Below are positions 34,377 to 43,827 of a stretch of DNA of 64,000 nucleotides, one piece after another. Under the pieces are notes generated by a model. That model searched no databases, was not told the origin of the DNA, and saw nothing but the letters and a program-made list of their open reading frames with translations. This stretch comes from an uncultured Bacteroidales bacterium. GTDB lineage: Bacteria > Bacteroidota > Bacteroidia > Bacteroidales > P3. The translations under genes were made by a program, and so were the position numbers. The number at the start of each line of letters is the position of its first letter. Position 1 is the stretch's first letter. The stretch spans positions 124,001 through 188,000 of the forward strand of contig ONFR01000004.1 in assembly GCA_900317125.1 (NCBI GenBank), written 5' to 3'.

Positions 34377-35716
34377 TGGACTACATCATCAAGGACGGCA
34401 CCGTCGTCAACGAAGGCTCCATCGCCACGCGCGACCTCTTCATCCACGACGGACGGATTGTCGAGAGTGCCTCGGCGTTGCGTAACCCCCAGACCTTTTC
34501 GGCCAAAGGGTGTTATGTCATACCCGGCGTCATCGACACCCATGTCCACTTCCGCGACCCGGGCTTCCCCGCCAAGGCCGACTTCGCCACCGAGAGCAAT
34601 GCCGCGCTTGCCGGGGGTGTCACCTCCGTCATCGACATGCCCAATACCAATCCGCAGACCACCACCCTGGCCTACCTCGAAGACAAAGAGACGTTGGCCG
34701 CCAAGAAGAGTGCCGTCAACTACGGATTCATGCTCGGTGCCACCAACGACAACATCGACGACCTGCTGGCCATCGACCCCCTGCGCTACGCCGCCATCAA
34801 GCTCTTCCTGGGCAGCAGCACGGGCAACATGCTGGTCAACAAAGCCGACGTGCTCGACAAGCTCTTCTCCCAAAGCCGCAAGCTCATCGTAGCCCACTGC
34901 GAGGAAGAGAGCATCATCCAGGCCAACCTGCGCAACTACAAGATGGAGTTTGCCGGCAAGGAAGGCGAGGACGCCTCCCTGCATCCCAAAATCCGCAACC
35001 GCGAAGCCTGTTTCGTCTCCACCTACAAAGCCGTCGAACGCGCCCGCAAGTACAACACCCGCCTCCATGTCGCCCACATCAGCACCGCCACCGAGCTCTC
35101 CCTCTTCAGCAACAAAGGCGTCGACGACAAAAACATCACCGCCGAGGTGACCCCCAACCACCTGTGGTTCGACGACCGCGACTATGCCGAGCTGGGCAAC
35201 AAGATAAAGTGCAACCCCTCCATCAAGAGCAACGACGACCGCATGGGGCTGTGGGGCGGACTCATCGACGGCGTCATCGACACCATCGCCACCGACCACG
35301 CGCCCCATACCCTTGCCGAGAAAGAGCAGCGTTATTTCGACGCCCCCGGCGGCATCCCCGGCATCCAGCACTCGCTGCAGATGATGCTCGAAGGGCTCTT
35401 CAACCCTGCCGCCTGCCAGCGCGACGACCACAGCGACGTGCTCAACGAATGGCTGCCCTTGCTCGTGGCCAAGATGTGCCACAACCCCGCCACCATCTTC
35501 GGCATCGAAGGACGCGGATTCATCCGTCCCGGCTACCATGCCGACCTCGCCGTCTTCGAGCCCGCCGAGACCGTGGTGACGCCCGAGAGCCTGTTATACA
35601 AATGCGGATGGAGCCCCATCCAGGGGCAGACCCTCCACACACGCCTGCGCCAAGTGTTCCTCAACGGCATGCCTGCCGGACAGAGCACCGCCATGCCGTT
35701 GCAATTCGTCAAATAA
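34376..35716 (+). CDS. pyrC: dihydroorotase
   Basis: 446 residues from ATG 34376. Metal ligands H56xH58 in DTHVHFRDPG, carboxylated-lysine region (AAIKLFLGSSTGNML), VAHCEEE, HISTATE and D307 in ATDHAPHTL, with a GGIPGIQ loop: a long-type (class I) dihydroorotase. It closes carbamoyl-aspartate to dihydroorotate in pyrimidine synthesis, in the cytosol. A frame extension far upstream inside the WG-repeat gene is a shadow. The coupling to a secreted WG-repeat gene has no metabolic logic and may reflect only transcript sharing. Confidence 0.95.
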   Translation: MDYIIKDGTVVNEGSIATRDLFIHDGRIVESASALRNPQTFSAKGCYVIPGVIDTHVHFRDPGFPAKADFATESNAALAGGVTSVIDMPNTNPQTTTLAYLEDKETLAAKKSAVNYGFMLGATNDNIDDLLAIDPLRYAAIKLFLGSSTGNMLVNKADVLDKLFSQSRKLIVAHCEEESIIQANLRNYKMEFAGKEGEDASLHPKIRNREACFVSTYKAVERARKYNTRLHVAHISTATELSLFSNKGVDDKNITAEVTPNHLWFDDRDYAELGNKIKCNPSIKSNDDRMGLWGGLIDGVIDTIATDHAPHTLAEKEQRYFDAPGGIPGIQHSLQMMLEGLFNPAACQRDDHSDVLNEWLPLLVAKMCHNPATIFGIEGRGFIRPGYHADLAVFEPAETVVTPESLLYKCGWSPIQGQTLHTRLRQVFLNGMPAGQSTAMPLQFVK

Positions 35717-35760
35717 AAAAAACGTCATATCCATACCTTAAAACAAAAACATCATCCATC

Positions 35761-36186
35761 ATGAAAAAGTTCATCCTGACATTATTAGCCGTCCTTATGG
35801 TAGGAACCAGCCTCAATGCCTGTGGCCGCAAGCGGGTCATCGACCCCGAAGAGCTCCCCAAAGCCGCCACCGAACTGATCCAGAAACACTGGCCCTCGTG
35901 CGTCATCGACCTCGCCTATATCGACGGCCGTGAGTACGAAGTGCTGCTCAGCGACGGCACCATCATCGAGTTCAACAACAAAGGCATCTGGAAAGAAGCC
36001 AAATGCACCGACGGACTGCCCGTCACCCTGGTCCCCGGCAACATCACCCGCTATGTAGTGGAACGCTTCCCCAAACAGCTCATCATCAAATGCGAGAAGA
36101 TGCGAGGCGGCTACGAAGTGGAGCTCACCAACGGCCTTGAACTGCAATTCGACCTGCAAGGCCGCCTGACCCACGTCGACGACTGA
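35761..36186 (+). CDS. PepSY-like secreted protein
   Basis: 141 residues from ATG 35761. Signal sequence ends SLNACG, possibly a lipobox (SLNAC). Two PepSY-like (DUF2874/BLIP-like) units follow: LPKAATELIQKHWPSCVIDL ... YEVLLSDGTIIEFNNKG, and then LPVTLVPGNITRYVVERFP with YEVELTNGLELQFDLQGRL, each a helix-then-hairpin of about 60 residues. Periplasmic binding or inhibitor role is likely; ligand unknown. It lies 44 bp after pyrC and is followed by a terminator. Confidence 0.83.
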   Translation: MKKFILTLLAVLMVGTSLNACGRKRVIDPEELPKAATELIQKHWPSCVIDLAYIDGREYEVLLSDGTIIEFNNKGIWKEAKCTDGLPVTLVPGNITRYVVERFPKQLIIKCEKMRGGYEVELTNGLELQFDLQGRLTHVDD

Positions 36187-36208
36187 CCCCCACCCCATCA
36201 CGAACCAC

Positions 36209-36235
36209 AAGAGGATGTCCCATCGACATCCTCTT
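36209..36235 (+). terminator. rho-independent terminator
   Basis: AAGAGGATGTC (36209-36219) with GACATCCTCTT (36225-36235), 5-nt loop, then T run. Confidence 0.93.
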
Positions 36236-36240
36236 TTTTT

Positions 36241-36662
36241 ATCTCAAATCGCCAGTTACATGAAGGTTTAATTGGGGATATACCACCCTATCCCACCCCG
36301 AAAAGGCCAAAGACACACTTTGCTAACACGATGTCGCACAGCAATTTACATTCTATATACTTTCTATGTACTTTCTATTTATTTTCTACATTATTTCTAA
36401 GAGAGAAAATAAACACAAAAAGGGCATCAGGAAACCGCCGACGCTGAAGGATGTAATGTACGCAAGTCCGTCGGTTGTTACTCCTTTGTATTCTTTACTT
36501 TATTTTTACCTGAATTTTAGCTATTATTTAGGTACAGTAATCAAAGGATAAAAAATGGACAGTCAAAGCGTAATGAAAAATAAGTGGAAACTCCAAGATA
36601 AATAATTACCGATTAGGGTTAAGGTCAATTATTATGCTTATGCTTTTGTGCTTTCCCTTTGT
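36241..36662. other. gene-free AT-rich stretch
   Basis: No supported gene. Repeated ATACTTTCTATGTACTTTC words at 36357-36390 and a 61-codon frame at 36366 without family or start context. Confidence 0.6.
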
Positions 36663-38219
36663 TTAGCGGGAGCTATCGATGGACACCTTCTGCACTTTCT
36701 GCATGTATGCGGTGTCGCCGCAATTGATAATGAGCATATATACCTTGTCGGGCAGGAAGCCTATATCAATCGAACTGTCATGGGTAGAATATAATATCTT
36801 CCCATCAAGGTCCATCACGCTGACGCTTTCAACACCATCGGCCTTGACCGTCAGTCTGCCCGTTGTGGGGTTGGGATAAACGGCCGGCCTTGTCGCTTCC
36901 AATGGCTCGACCCCTACCTGATTAGCCATGACAGCACGGATCATCCACGATTTATCGTACGCCGGATTGCCGGGGTCATACTCATACAAGGGGAACCACA
37001 CATTGCCATCAGCCGACACCCTGCAGCTGTTCGGGTCGCCGGCATAGGCCTCCACCGATGGGGCAAAATCGTACATCGCGGAGAAGGTAACCCACAGGTT
37101 TCTCATCCAGTCCACCTCCAAGGCGCTGCAGTCAACACGATTCCAACCGGCATGGCAAGCCGTAATCTTCTTCTTGAAGATTAGCGATTCGGGCGCATAC
37201 TCCCCTCCCTGGTACACGTTCAACGTAATGGTTTTACGGAAAGCGGTGTCGGCATAGAACTCCACTTCCCTGAGGCAGTTCCTGTCCGTCAAAGCCTGTG
37301 GAGGGAACACAACGCCCCAATACTTCATGCCATCGAGGGTTGCCCCCGTGTCCACCCTGTCGGAGACATAGCTGAGTGTATCGCCCCATTCCCATTCAAA
37401 CACATGCACCATCATGGTATCATATCCTGTGCCAGCCATGTTGGAAGCCTGCAGTGTGACCCTATAGTCGCCCGCCTCGCTCCACGACACATTCACATCC
37501 TCCGAGACTGCATAAGTAAAGCTACCATTCTCGATATTCCACACATAACCGTAGGGGGAACCCACACAGTCCACCTCGCTCGAAAAGACAGAAGGACATC
37601 CTTTCGCCACACGATTATGGCCATTGATGGAGACCACTGGGACAGTCTCCGTGCCCACCGTTTGAGCGATACCGATGAGATGAGCGATATTGGTTCTGTT
37701 ACCGGCATCACTATTCAGGTAAAGAGCTATTTTTCGATAATAGCCATATTGGCCGATAAACACAAAGTAAGGCACAGCACCTTGATACAACTCGCGGCAC
37801 GCTTCAAGACAACTATTGTTACAGATGATTGGGTAAGGAACCGTACCTCCAAGCGTCCAGTCGTGGACGGTGTTTCCCTCGGCTATCGCGGAAGCATAGG
37901 AGGGAATCTCGAGTGCGATAGAGGCCACACGCAACTGATTGGTACCATTGGGGCCGAAATAGTCATACAACCTCGCCAGGACTCCCTTCTCGTGGTATTT
38001 CCAGCAGGGACGGCACAACAAAGTGAAATAGTCGAAGAGCACACAATAACCCGAGTCGAGCCATGCCTGCAGATCCACGGTGTCGCCATATATATCCGGA
38101 ACCCTGAAAGGGGTACCGATATGTACCCAACGACCCTCGTAAGCCTTCTCCTGCTGAGCAAGAGAAACCATGCCTATGAGACAGAACAGTACAGCAGCCA
38201 AGGTCTTTTTCATATTCAT
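36663..38219 (-). CDS. thioredoxin-like protein with type IX sorting domain
   Basis: 518 residues from ATG 38219 (38213 also possible). Signal peptide ends VSLAQ. Residues 25-170 look like a thioredoxin fold with CRPCW (DYFTLLCRPCWKYHEKGV) as the redox pair. A PKD-like strand region follows (SGPYGYVWNIENG type, ending GTGYDTMMVHVFE), then a strand-rich module and a type A sorting domain (AVYPNPTTGRLTVKADG ... DIGFLPDKVYML). It should be exported through the type IX system. No clear promoter between it and the terminator at 38249. Confidence 0.82.
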   Translation of the reverse strand: MNMKKTLAAVLFCLIGMVSLAQQEKAYEGRWVHIGTPFRVPDIYGDTVDLQAWLDSGYCVLFDYFTLLCRPCWKYHEKGVLARLYDYFGPNGTNQLRVASIALEIPSYASAIAEGNTVHDWTLGGTVPYPIICNNSCLEACRELYQGAVPYFVFIGQYGYYRKIALYLNSDAGNRTNIAHLIGIAQTVGTETVPVVSINGHNRVAKGCPSVFSSEVDCVGSPYGYVWNIENGSFTYAVSEDVNVSWSEAGDYRVTLQASNMAGTGYDTMMVHVFEWEWGDTLSYVSDRVDTGATLDGMKYWGVVFPPQALTDRNCLREVEFYADTAFRKTITLNVYQGGEYAPESLIFKKKITACHAGWNRVDCSALEVDWMRNLWVTFSAMYDFAPSVEAYAGDPNSCRVSADGNVWFPLYEYDPGNPAYDKSWMIRAVMANQVGVEPLEATRPAVYPNPTTGRLTVKADGVESVSVMDLDGKILYSTHDSSIDIGFLPDKVYMLIINCGDTAYMQKVQKVSIDSSR

Positions 38220-38248
38220 CGGAAATAAAAGGGGTGCTTGTAAAAAAA

Positions 38249-38276
38249 GGGTGCTTGACAAACTTGTCAAGCACCC
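38249..38276 (-). terminator. terminator of the acyl-CoA synthetase transcript
   Basis: GGGTGCTTGACA / TGTCAAGCACCC stem, 4-nt loop; on the minus strand it is followed by T7. Confidence 0.93.
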
Positions 38277-38292
38277 TGTGAAATCATCTCAA

Positions 38293-40365
38293 CTATTTTT
38301 CCAGGCGGATGCGGGCGTCCACTGCGGTGACGTAGCGGGGGTTGCCCAGCAGGGGGTTGAGGTCCATCTCGGCAATCTCGGGGGCTGCCTGGACCAGTGC
38401 GCTCACACGGGCAATCTGGTCGGCGTAGAGGTCGATGTTCACGGCCTCCTGGCCACGCACACCCTGCAGGATCTTATAGCCACGCAGCTTGGTGAGGGCC
38501 TCCTTGGCTTCGGCAGCACTGATGGGTGCCAGTGCGCTCTGCACATCTTTCAACACCTCGATGAAGATGCCGCCCAGTCCGAAGAAGATCTGATGTCCGA
38601 ACTTGGGGTCTTTGATGGCGCCGATGTAGACGTCGGTACCGTCGAGCATGGGGTACATCTCCACGGCGTAGGTCTCGGGGATGACGATCAGGCGGTTGAA
38701 CTCCTTCTCGACAGTGGCGAGGTCTTTCACGCCGAGGGTGACGCCGCCCACATCGCTCTTGTGCAGGGGTCCGACGACCTTCATGACCAGGGGGACATCC
38801 TTGCTGCATCCCACCTCCTTGGCGAAGGCGAGGGCATCCTCGACCTTGGACACCTCGACGCTCTTCTTGCGGCTGATGCCGGCGGCATCGAGCAGCTCGT
38901 TGTAGTCGGCAATCTCCATGTAGCCGCTCTTGCAGCGTTCGACGGTCTTGCGGATGCGGGCCACGTCGATGGCAGGCTGCTCGACATTCTCGGGCTGAGG
39001 CTTGGGGGTGTTGTACACCTTGCAGATGGCGTTGCCCAGCACACACTCCTCGGGGAAGTTGATGTTGCCCATGTCGATAAACTCCTGAATCTCGTCCTTG
39101 ACGTTGATGATGGAGGGCAGCACGGGGAAGATGGGCTTCTTGCAGGTCTTCATCTTCTCGTTGAGCAGGGCATAGACCTCGCGGTTGGAGAAGAGTCCGG
39201 GGGAGCCGAAGATGACCACGGAGAAATCGATGTCGGTGTACTCGTTCTCGACGGTGTCGATGATGTAGCCCAGCTGCTCGGCGGTGCCAGTGGCGAGGAA
39301 GTCGATGGGGTTGCCCACTGATGAGCCGCCGAAGAGTTTCTCGAGCAGGGCGGGGCTGGCGGGGTGCTCCTTGAGGCTGGGCACCTCGATGCCGTTGTTG
39401 CTAAGCACGTCGGTGAGCATGACAGCGGGGCCGCCGGCATGGGTGATGACGGCGCAGCGGTTGCCCTTGATCTCGGGATACATGAACACTCCGCAGACGG
39501 TGGTGAGCTCCTGACGGTTCTGGCAGCGGACGATGCCGGCCTTGCGGAAGAGGGCATCGACGGCGGCGTCGTTGGTGGCCAGGGCGCCGGTGTGGCTCGA
39601 GGCGGCACGGCTGCCGGCGGCACTGCCGCCGCTCTTGATGGCGGCGATATGGCAGCCCTTGTTGATGAGGCTGCGGCTGTGCTTGAGCAGACGCTGCGGG
39701 TCGCCGACTTTCTCCATATAGAGCATGATGACGTGGCTGGACTTCTCGGGGTCGAAAGTCTCGTCGAGATGTTCCAGCACATCCTCGATACCCAGCTGGG
39801 CGCTGTTGCCCACAGCCCACACGCTGTTGAACTTAAGACCGTTGGTCATGCCGTACTCCTTGATGAACACGGCGGTGGCGCCAGAGCCGGTGATGAAGTC
39901 CACACCCTTGGGGTCGAGTTTGGGGATGGGGGTGTCGAAGCAGCCGCTGTAGTTGGTGTTGAGGAATCCGGTGCAGTTGGGGCCGATGAGGGAGCCGCCG
40001 ACGGCGTTGATGCTGTCGACGATGTGCTTCTCGATGGCGGCACCCTCGGCGTTCTCCTCGGAGAAGCCGGCGCTGACGATGATGAAGCCCTTGGTGCCCT
40101 TCTGCTGGGTCAGCACGTCGACGGTCTGGGCGCAGAACTTGGCTGCGATGCAGAGGATGGCGCAGTCGACCTGCGGCAGGTCCTCGACCTTGGCGAAGCA
40201 CTTGATGCCCTGCACCTCGGTCTCCTTGGGGTTGACGGCGTAGACAGGGCCGCTGAAGCTGCTCTCGAGCAGGTTCTTCAAAGCCTTGCCGCCGGGTTTG
40301 TGAATATCGCTTGACGCGCCGCAGATGACGATGCTGCGGGGATTTAAAAGTTCTTTTGCTATCAT
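38293..40365 (-). CDS. ADP-forming acyl-CoA (acetyl-CoA) synthetase
   Basis: 690 residues in one chain: CoA-binding domain (SIVICGASSDIHKPGGKALK), succinyl-CoA-synthetase-like domain with phospho-histidine H258 in SRAASSHTGAL, then an ATP-grasp domain (VPLVMKVVGPLHKSDVGGVT ... IGAIKDPKFGHQIFFGLGG). This is the fused alpha-beta arrangement of NDP-forming acyl-CoA synthetases, which make ATP from acyl-CoA plus ADP and phosphate. It fits an anaerobic fermenter. It follows the dipeptidase gene by 49 bp on the same strand. Confidence 0.93.
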   Translation of the reverse strand: MIAKELLNPRSIVICGASSDIHKPGGKALKNLLESSFSGPVYAVNPKETEVQGIKCFAKVEDLPQVDCAILCIAAKFCAQTVDVLTQQKGTKGFIIVSAGFSEENAEGAAIEKHIVDSINAVGGSLIGPNCTGFLNTNYSGCFDTPIPKLDPKGVDFITGSGATAVFIKEYGMTNGLKFNSVWAVGNSAQLGIEDVLEHLDETFDPEKSSHVIMLYMEKVGDPQRLLKHSRSLINKGCHIAAIKSGGSAAGSRAASSHTGALATNDAAVDALFRKAGIVRCQNRQELTTVCGVFMYPEIKGNRCAVITHAGGPAVMLTDVLSNNGIEVPSLKEHPASPALLEKLFGGSSVGNPIDFLATGTAEQLGYIIDTVENEYTDIDFSVVIFGSPGLFSNREVYALLNEKMKTCKKPIFPVLPSIINVKDEIQEFIDMGNINFPEECVLGNAICKVYNTPKPQPENVEQPAIDVARIRKTVERCKSGYMEIADYNELLDAAGISRKKSVEVSKVEDALAFAKEVGCSKDVPLVMKVVGPLHKSDVGGVTLGVKDLATVEKEFNRLIVIPETYAVEMYPMLDGTDVYIGAIKDPKFGHQIFFGLGGIFIEVLKDVQSALAPISAAEAKEALTKLRGYKILQGVRGQEAVNIDLYADQIARVSALVQAAPEIAEMDLNPLLGNPRYVTAVDARIRLEK

Positions 40366-40414
40366 ATATAAGGTTTTATTTTATCGGATTAATCAGATTA
40401 TACAGCATAAGCAA

Positions 40415-41869
40415 TTACTTCTCCTTGGGCATGGCGGCGAGGGCTGCCACCAGGTAGTCGAAGAACTTCTTGCTGCTCTCGATGTTGGCGCGCTCGTCGG
40501 GGCTGTGGGGGCTGTTGAGCGTGGGACCGAAGGAGATCATCTCCATGTCGGGATACTTGCCGCCCAGCAGGCCGCACTCCAGACCGGCGTGGATGGCGAC
40601 CACGGCGGGTTCCTTGCCGTACATCTTCTTGTAGGTCTGCTTCATGGTCTTGAGCAGGCCGCTCTCCATGTTGGGTTTCCATCCGGGATAGGCACCCGTG
40701 AGCTGGCATTTGCCGCCCGCCAATTCGGCCAGGCAGACCAGCCGCTCGGCGAGGGCCTCTTTGGCGGAGTCGACCGAGCTGCGAAGCAGGGCCTTAATGG
40801 TGAAGCTCTTCCCGTTGGTGTACATGATGGCCAGGTTGAGGGATGTCTCCACCAGACCTTCCATGTCCTTGCTCATGCGGATGACGCCATTGGGGGCAAT
40901 CATGACGGTGTTAATAATCTTCTGGGTGTCGGCCTCGGTCATGACCTTGGGGTACATGCGGACAGGCTCCAGCTTCATGAAGAAGTCGGGCTCGACGCGA
41001 CCGAGTTCCTTCTTCACCCAGCCGGCCACCTTCTCGAGCTCGGCGACGATGCACTCCTTGTGGGCCTTGGGCATGGCGAAGGTGATGGAGGCGTCGCGCG
41101 GGATGGCGTTGCGCATATTGCCGCCGTCGACGTTGATGAGGCGGATGCCGCAGTCGGCCACCCAGCGGATGTGGCGGAAGAGGATCTTGTTGGCGTTGGC
41201 ACGTCCGGTGTTGATTTCCATGCCGCTGTGGCCGCCCTTGAGGCCGCCGATGGTCAGGCGCATGGCGCAATAGTTCTTGGGAGCGGTCTCGGTGGCGTAG
41301 GGGATGGCGATGGTGGCGTCGATACCGCCGGCGCAGCCCACATACAGCTCGCCCTCGGTCTCGCTGTCGAGGTTAAGCAGATACTTACCCTTCAGCTCGC
41401 CGCGTTTCAGACCGAAAGCGCCGGTCATGCCGGTCTCCTCGTCGGTGGTGATAAGGGCCTCGATGGGACCGTGTTTGATGGTCTTGCTCTCGAGCACAGC
41501 CATGGCGGCTGCCACGCCCAAGCCGTCGTCGGCGCCCAGGGTGGTGTCGCAAGCATACACCCAACCGTCGACAATCTTAGTCTCGATGGGGTCCTTGAGG
41601 AAATCGTGCACCTTGCCGGCACGGGCCTGAGGCACCATGTCCATGTGGGCCTGCAGCACTACGGGGCATACATTCTCCATGCCGGGAGTGGCGGGTTTGC
41701 GCATGATGATATTGCCCACCTTGTCGACGTGGCATTCGATATTACGTTCTTTTGCCCACTTCACGAGATAATCGCGGACAGCCTCCTCATGCTTGGAGGG
41801 ACGGGGGCAACGGGTGAGGTTATAGAAATTACCCCACAGTTCTTTTGGCTCTAAATCTTTAATTGTCAT
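40415..41869 (-). CDS. pepD: aminoacyl-histidine dipeptidase
   Basis: 484 residues from ATG 41869. M20-type metal site: H75 and D77 in LQAHMDMVP, DTTLGADDGLG (about 108-118), TTDEETGMTGA (about 141-151, catalytic E), and a late IHAGLECGLL. Length and order match PepD/Xaa-His dipeptidase. It degrades dipeptides such as carnosine-type or Cys-Gly in the cytosol. A longer frame to 41896 overlaps the -7 box and is not used. Confidence 0.93.
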   Translation of the reverse strand: MTIKDLEPKELWGNFYNLTRCPRPSKHEEAVRDYLVKWAKERNIECHVDKVGNIIMRKPATPGMENVCPVVLQAHMDMVPQARAGKVHDFLKDPIETKIVDGWVYACDTTLGADDGLGVAAAMAVLESKTIKHGPIEALITTDEETGMTGAFGLKRGELKGKYLLNLDSETEGELYVGCAGGIDATIAIPYATETAPKNYCAMRLTIGGLKGGHSGMEINTGRANANKILFRHIRWVADCGIRLINVDGGNMRNAIPRDASITFAMPKAHKECIVAELEKVAGWVKKELGRVEPDFFMKLEPVRMYPKVMTEADTQKIINTVMIAPNGVIRMSKDMEGLVETSLNLAIMYTNGKSFTIKALLRSSVDSAKEALAERLVCLAELAGGKCQLTGAYPGWKPNMESGLLKTMKQTYKKMYGKEPAVVAIHAGLECGLLGGKYPDMEMISFGPTLNSPHSPDERANIESSKKFFDYLVAALAAMPKEK

Positions 41870-41893
41870 AATATTGGTGTTTAATTTATTATC

Positions 41894-41901
41894 CAAAGGT
41901 A
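41894..41901 (-). promoter_or_regulatory. -7 box of the pepD transcript
   Basis: TACCTTTG on the minus strand, 25 bp before the start. Confidence 0.65.
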
Positions 41902-41956
41902 TCTGCGAAGATACGAAATATTTTTGAATTAGTTGTTAAAATGCAGAAAAAAGTTG

Positions 41957-41964
41957 TATTTTTG
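41957..41964 (+). promoter_or_regulatory. -7 box of the radical-SAM gene
   Basis: TATTTTTG preceded by AAAAAAGTTG; only 4 bp separate it from the ATG at 41969. Confidence 0.8.
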
Positions 41965-41968
41965 CAAC

Positions 41969-42919
41969 ATGAAATGTACGAATTGCCCACGCCGATGTGC
42001 CACTGACCGTGAACGCTCGCTGGGTTTCTGCCATGCAGGAACCGAGCCCGAGGCCGTCACCGTGTGCGTGCACCGTGGCGAGGAGCCTCCACTGTGCGGC
42101 GAGCGGGGGATCTGCAACATCTTCTTTGCCCACTGCAACCTGCAGTGTGTCTACTGCCAGAACCACGACATCAGCCGCGGCACCCTTCCTGCCGCCATCG
42201 TCCCGCGGTATGTAGGAGTCGACGCCATCGTGGAGCGTGTGGCCCAGATCCTCCCCACCACCGAGAACATTGTGGGGCTGGTCAGCCCCACCCATTACGC
42301 CGACAGCATCCCCGCCATCGTCGAAGGGCTACACCAGCGCGGCCTCTACCCCACAGTGGTTTACAACACGGGCGGCTACGACAGCGTGGAGACCCTCCGC
42401 GCCCTGGCTCCGTACATCGACATCTACCTGCCCGACTTCAAATACTCCGACCCGGTCCTGGCCGCACGCTACAGCCACGCCCCCGACTATCCGCAGATGG
42501 CCCTTGCCGCCCTCCGCGAGATGTATAGCCAGAAAGGCTCGTCGCTCCCCACCGACGAGCGCGGCATGGCTTACCGCGGCATCATTGTACGCCACCTGGT
42601 CCTTCCGGGGCAGGTGGAGAACAGCCTGGGCGTGGCCGACCTGCTGGCCGACCTCTCCCCTAACCTCCATGTGGCCCTCATGGCGCAGTACTTCCCGACG
42701 CGTGCCGACCTGCCCGACCAGCTGGGACGCACCCTCACCCCCGACGAATACAACCGCGTAGCCGACCACTTCTACGAGGTAGGTCTCTGCCGCGGATGGG
42801 TTCAGGAACTCGAAGCCCAGTCGTGCTACCGTCCCGACTTCACCATTGAGGAGGCCTTCGAGGGTGCAGCCGCGTCCGACCCCTCCCAAGCACTACAACA
42901 AGACAACAAAACCCTGTAA
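41969..42919 (+). CDS. radical SAM protein of the PflA-like type
   Basis: 316 residues from ATG 41969. N-terminal Cys set C3, C6, C10 and C21, then the radical-SAM cluster C56xxxC60xxC63 in HCNLQCVYCQNHDIS, with GxIxGE-type and strand motifs (NIVGLVSPTHYADSI, YNTGGYDSVET, DIYLPDFKY). Such proteins use S-adenosylmethionine to make a radical; the Bacteroidota group near AmmeMemoRadiSam/PflA-like enzymes is uncharacterised. The start is unavoidable because the Cys motif begins at residue 3, so the mRNA is leaderless or nearly so. 12 bp before the next gene. Confidence 0.85.
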   Translation: MKCTNCPRRCATDRERSLGFCHAGTEPEAVTVCVHRGEEPPLCGERGICNIFFAHCNLQCVYCQNHDISRGTLPAAIVPRYVGVDAIVERVAQILPTTENIVGLVSPTHYADSIPAIVEGLHQRGLYPTVVYNTGGYDSVETLRALAPYIDIYLPDFKYSDPVLAARYSHAPDYPQMALAALREMYSQKGSSLPTDERGMAYRGIIVRHLVLPGQVENSLGVADLLADLSPNLHVALMAQYFPTRADLPDQLGRTLTPDEYNRVADHFYEVGLCRGWVQELEAQSCYRPDFTIEEAFEGAAASDPSQALQQDNKTL

Positions 42920-42931
42920 CAGAAAAACAAA

Positions 42932-43537
42932 ATGCCAAGCAAACCCCACAGCCGTTATCTGGACGACCCGCTCTTCTCGTTCGCCAACAGCACCATGGCG
43001 CTGCTGAACACCACCTTCTTCAACCACGAGCTGGCCATGGCCCTCAACCACGCCTACGGTCTCAAGCTACGGCGCATCGACGACTGCCCCCTGGGCGACA
43101 GCGACCTCCCCTGTTTCATCTTCCACGACCCCTCGACGCGTCTCACCTTCGTCGTGCTCGACCGTCCCACAAATGCGCCGATGACTTTCCCATTCGAGAA
43201 CTACGACAAGTTGCTCATCGTTCGCGGACGCGACTCGCGGCAGTTTGTGCAGCAGCTATACGACGACATCACCACGCGCCGTCCCGAGCCCCCGGCCGAC
43301 AATCTGCTGGACCATCACCACTGGCAAAGCCTCAACCAGCTGCAGGAGGGCATCATCGATGCCGCCACCTTCTCCTTCCTCCCCAACGGGCAACCCGACA
43401 GCACCTCGCTTTACAGCGGTCCTGCCACCGAGATGCCCCGCCGCCTGCAGACCTACCTCACCCGTCTGCGCCAGTTCCTCGCCTCCGTGTTCGCCACTTT
43501 CGAATGGGCACTGACCAATCCCGACGAGCTCGAGTGA
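42932..43537 (+). CDS. hypothetical protein
   Basis: 201 residues, soluble, alpha/beta in look: TTFFNHELAMALNHAYGL, LRRIDDCPLGDSDLPCFIFH, RLTFVVLDRP, NYDKLLIVRGRDSRQFVQQL, then an amphipathic C-terminal part. The middle resembles small Bacteroidota proteins named for an IPExxxVDY motif, but that motif is absent, so the link is weak. It is transcribed with the radical-SAM gene and ends before a terminator. Function unknown. Confidence 0.6.
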   Translation: MPSKPHSRYLDDPLFSFANSTMALLNTTFFNHELAMALNHAYGLKLRRIDDCPLGDSDLPCFIFHDPSTRLTFVVLDRPTNAPMTFPFENYDKLLIVRGRDSRQFVQQLYDDITTRRPEPPADNLLDHHHWQSLNQLQEGIIDAATFSFLPNGQPDSTSLYSGPATEMPRRLQTYLTRLRQFLASVFATFEWALTNPDELE

Positions 43538-43608
43538 CATTTAGTCACCTCTTGTCACGGCACTGCACCTTCGGCTTGTACCGTGTTATTACGTGTTATT
43601 AAAGGTCT

Positions 43609-43630
43609 CACCTCTCCGAGGTGTTTTTTT
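43609..43630 (+). terminator. rho-independent terminator
   Basis: CACCTC (43609-43614) with GAGGTG (43618-43623), 3-nt loop, T7. Confidence 0.8.
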
Positions 43631-43761
43631 TCTCTATTCCACTGACGACGACCGAGAAGTATCGGAGCAAAGGGAGGCGGACAGGGGGAATCCATGCTGC
43701 CTAAAAGGGGCTTTCGGCAGCAGTTTGTCAGAAAAAAAGAACATACGTCATATTTTTTTTG

Positions 43762-43769
43762 TATTTTTG
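43762..43769 (+). promoter_or_regulatory. -7 box of the pgpH-like gene
   Basis: TATTTTTG in T-rich context, 58 bp before the start at 43828. 43631-43760 holds nothing recognised. Confidence 0.8.
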
Positions 43770-43827
43770 CATTTTAAAACGCAGGCAGCGTTTGTCTGCA
43801 ATTATTTAATATACTACCTCATTGCCT

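Noticed and set aside
36366..36551. 61-codon frame in the gap after the PepSY-like gene
   Set aside because: AT-rich, no recognisable motif and no start context; treated as intergenic.
43822..43827. TTG start six bases upstream of pgpH
   Set aside because: ATG at 43828 follows immediately and has a normal context.
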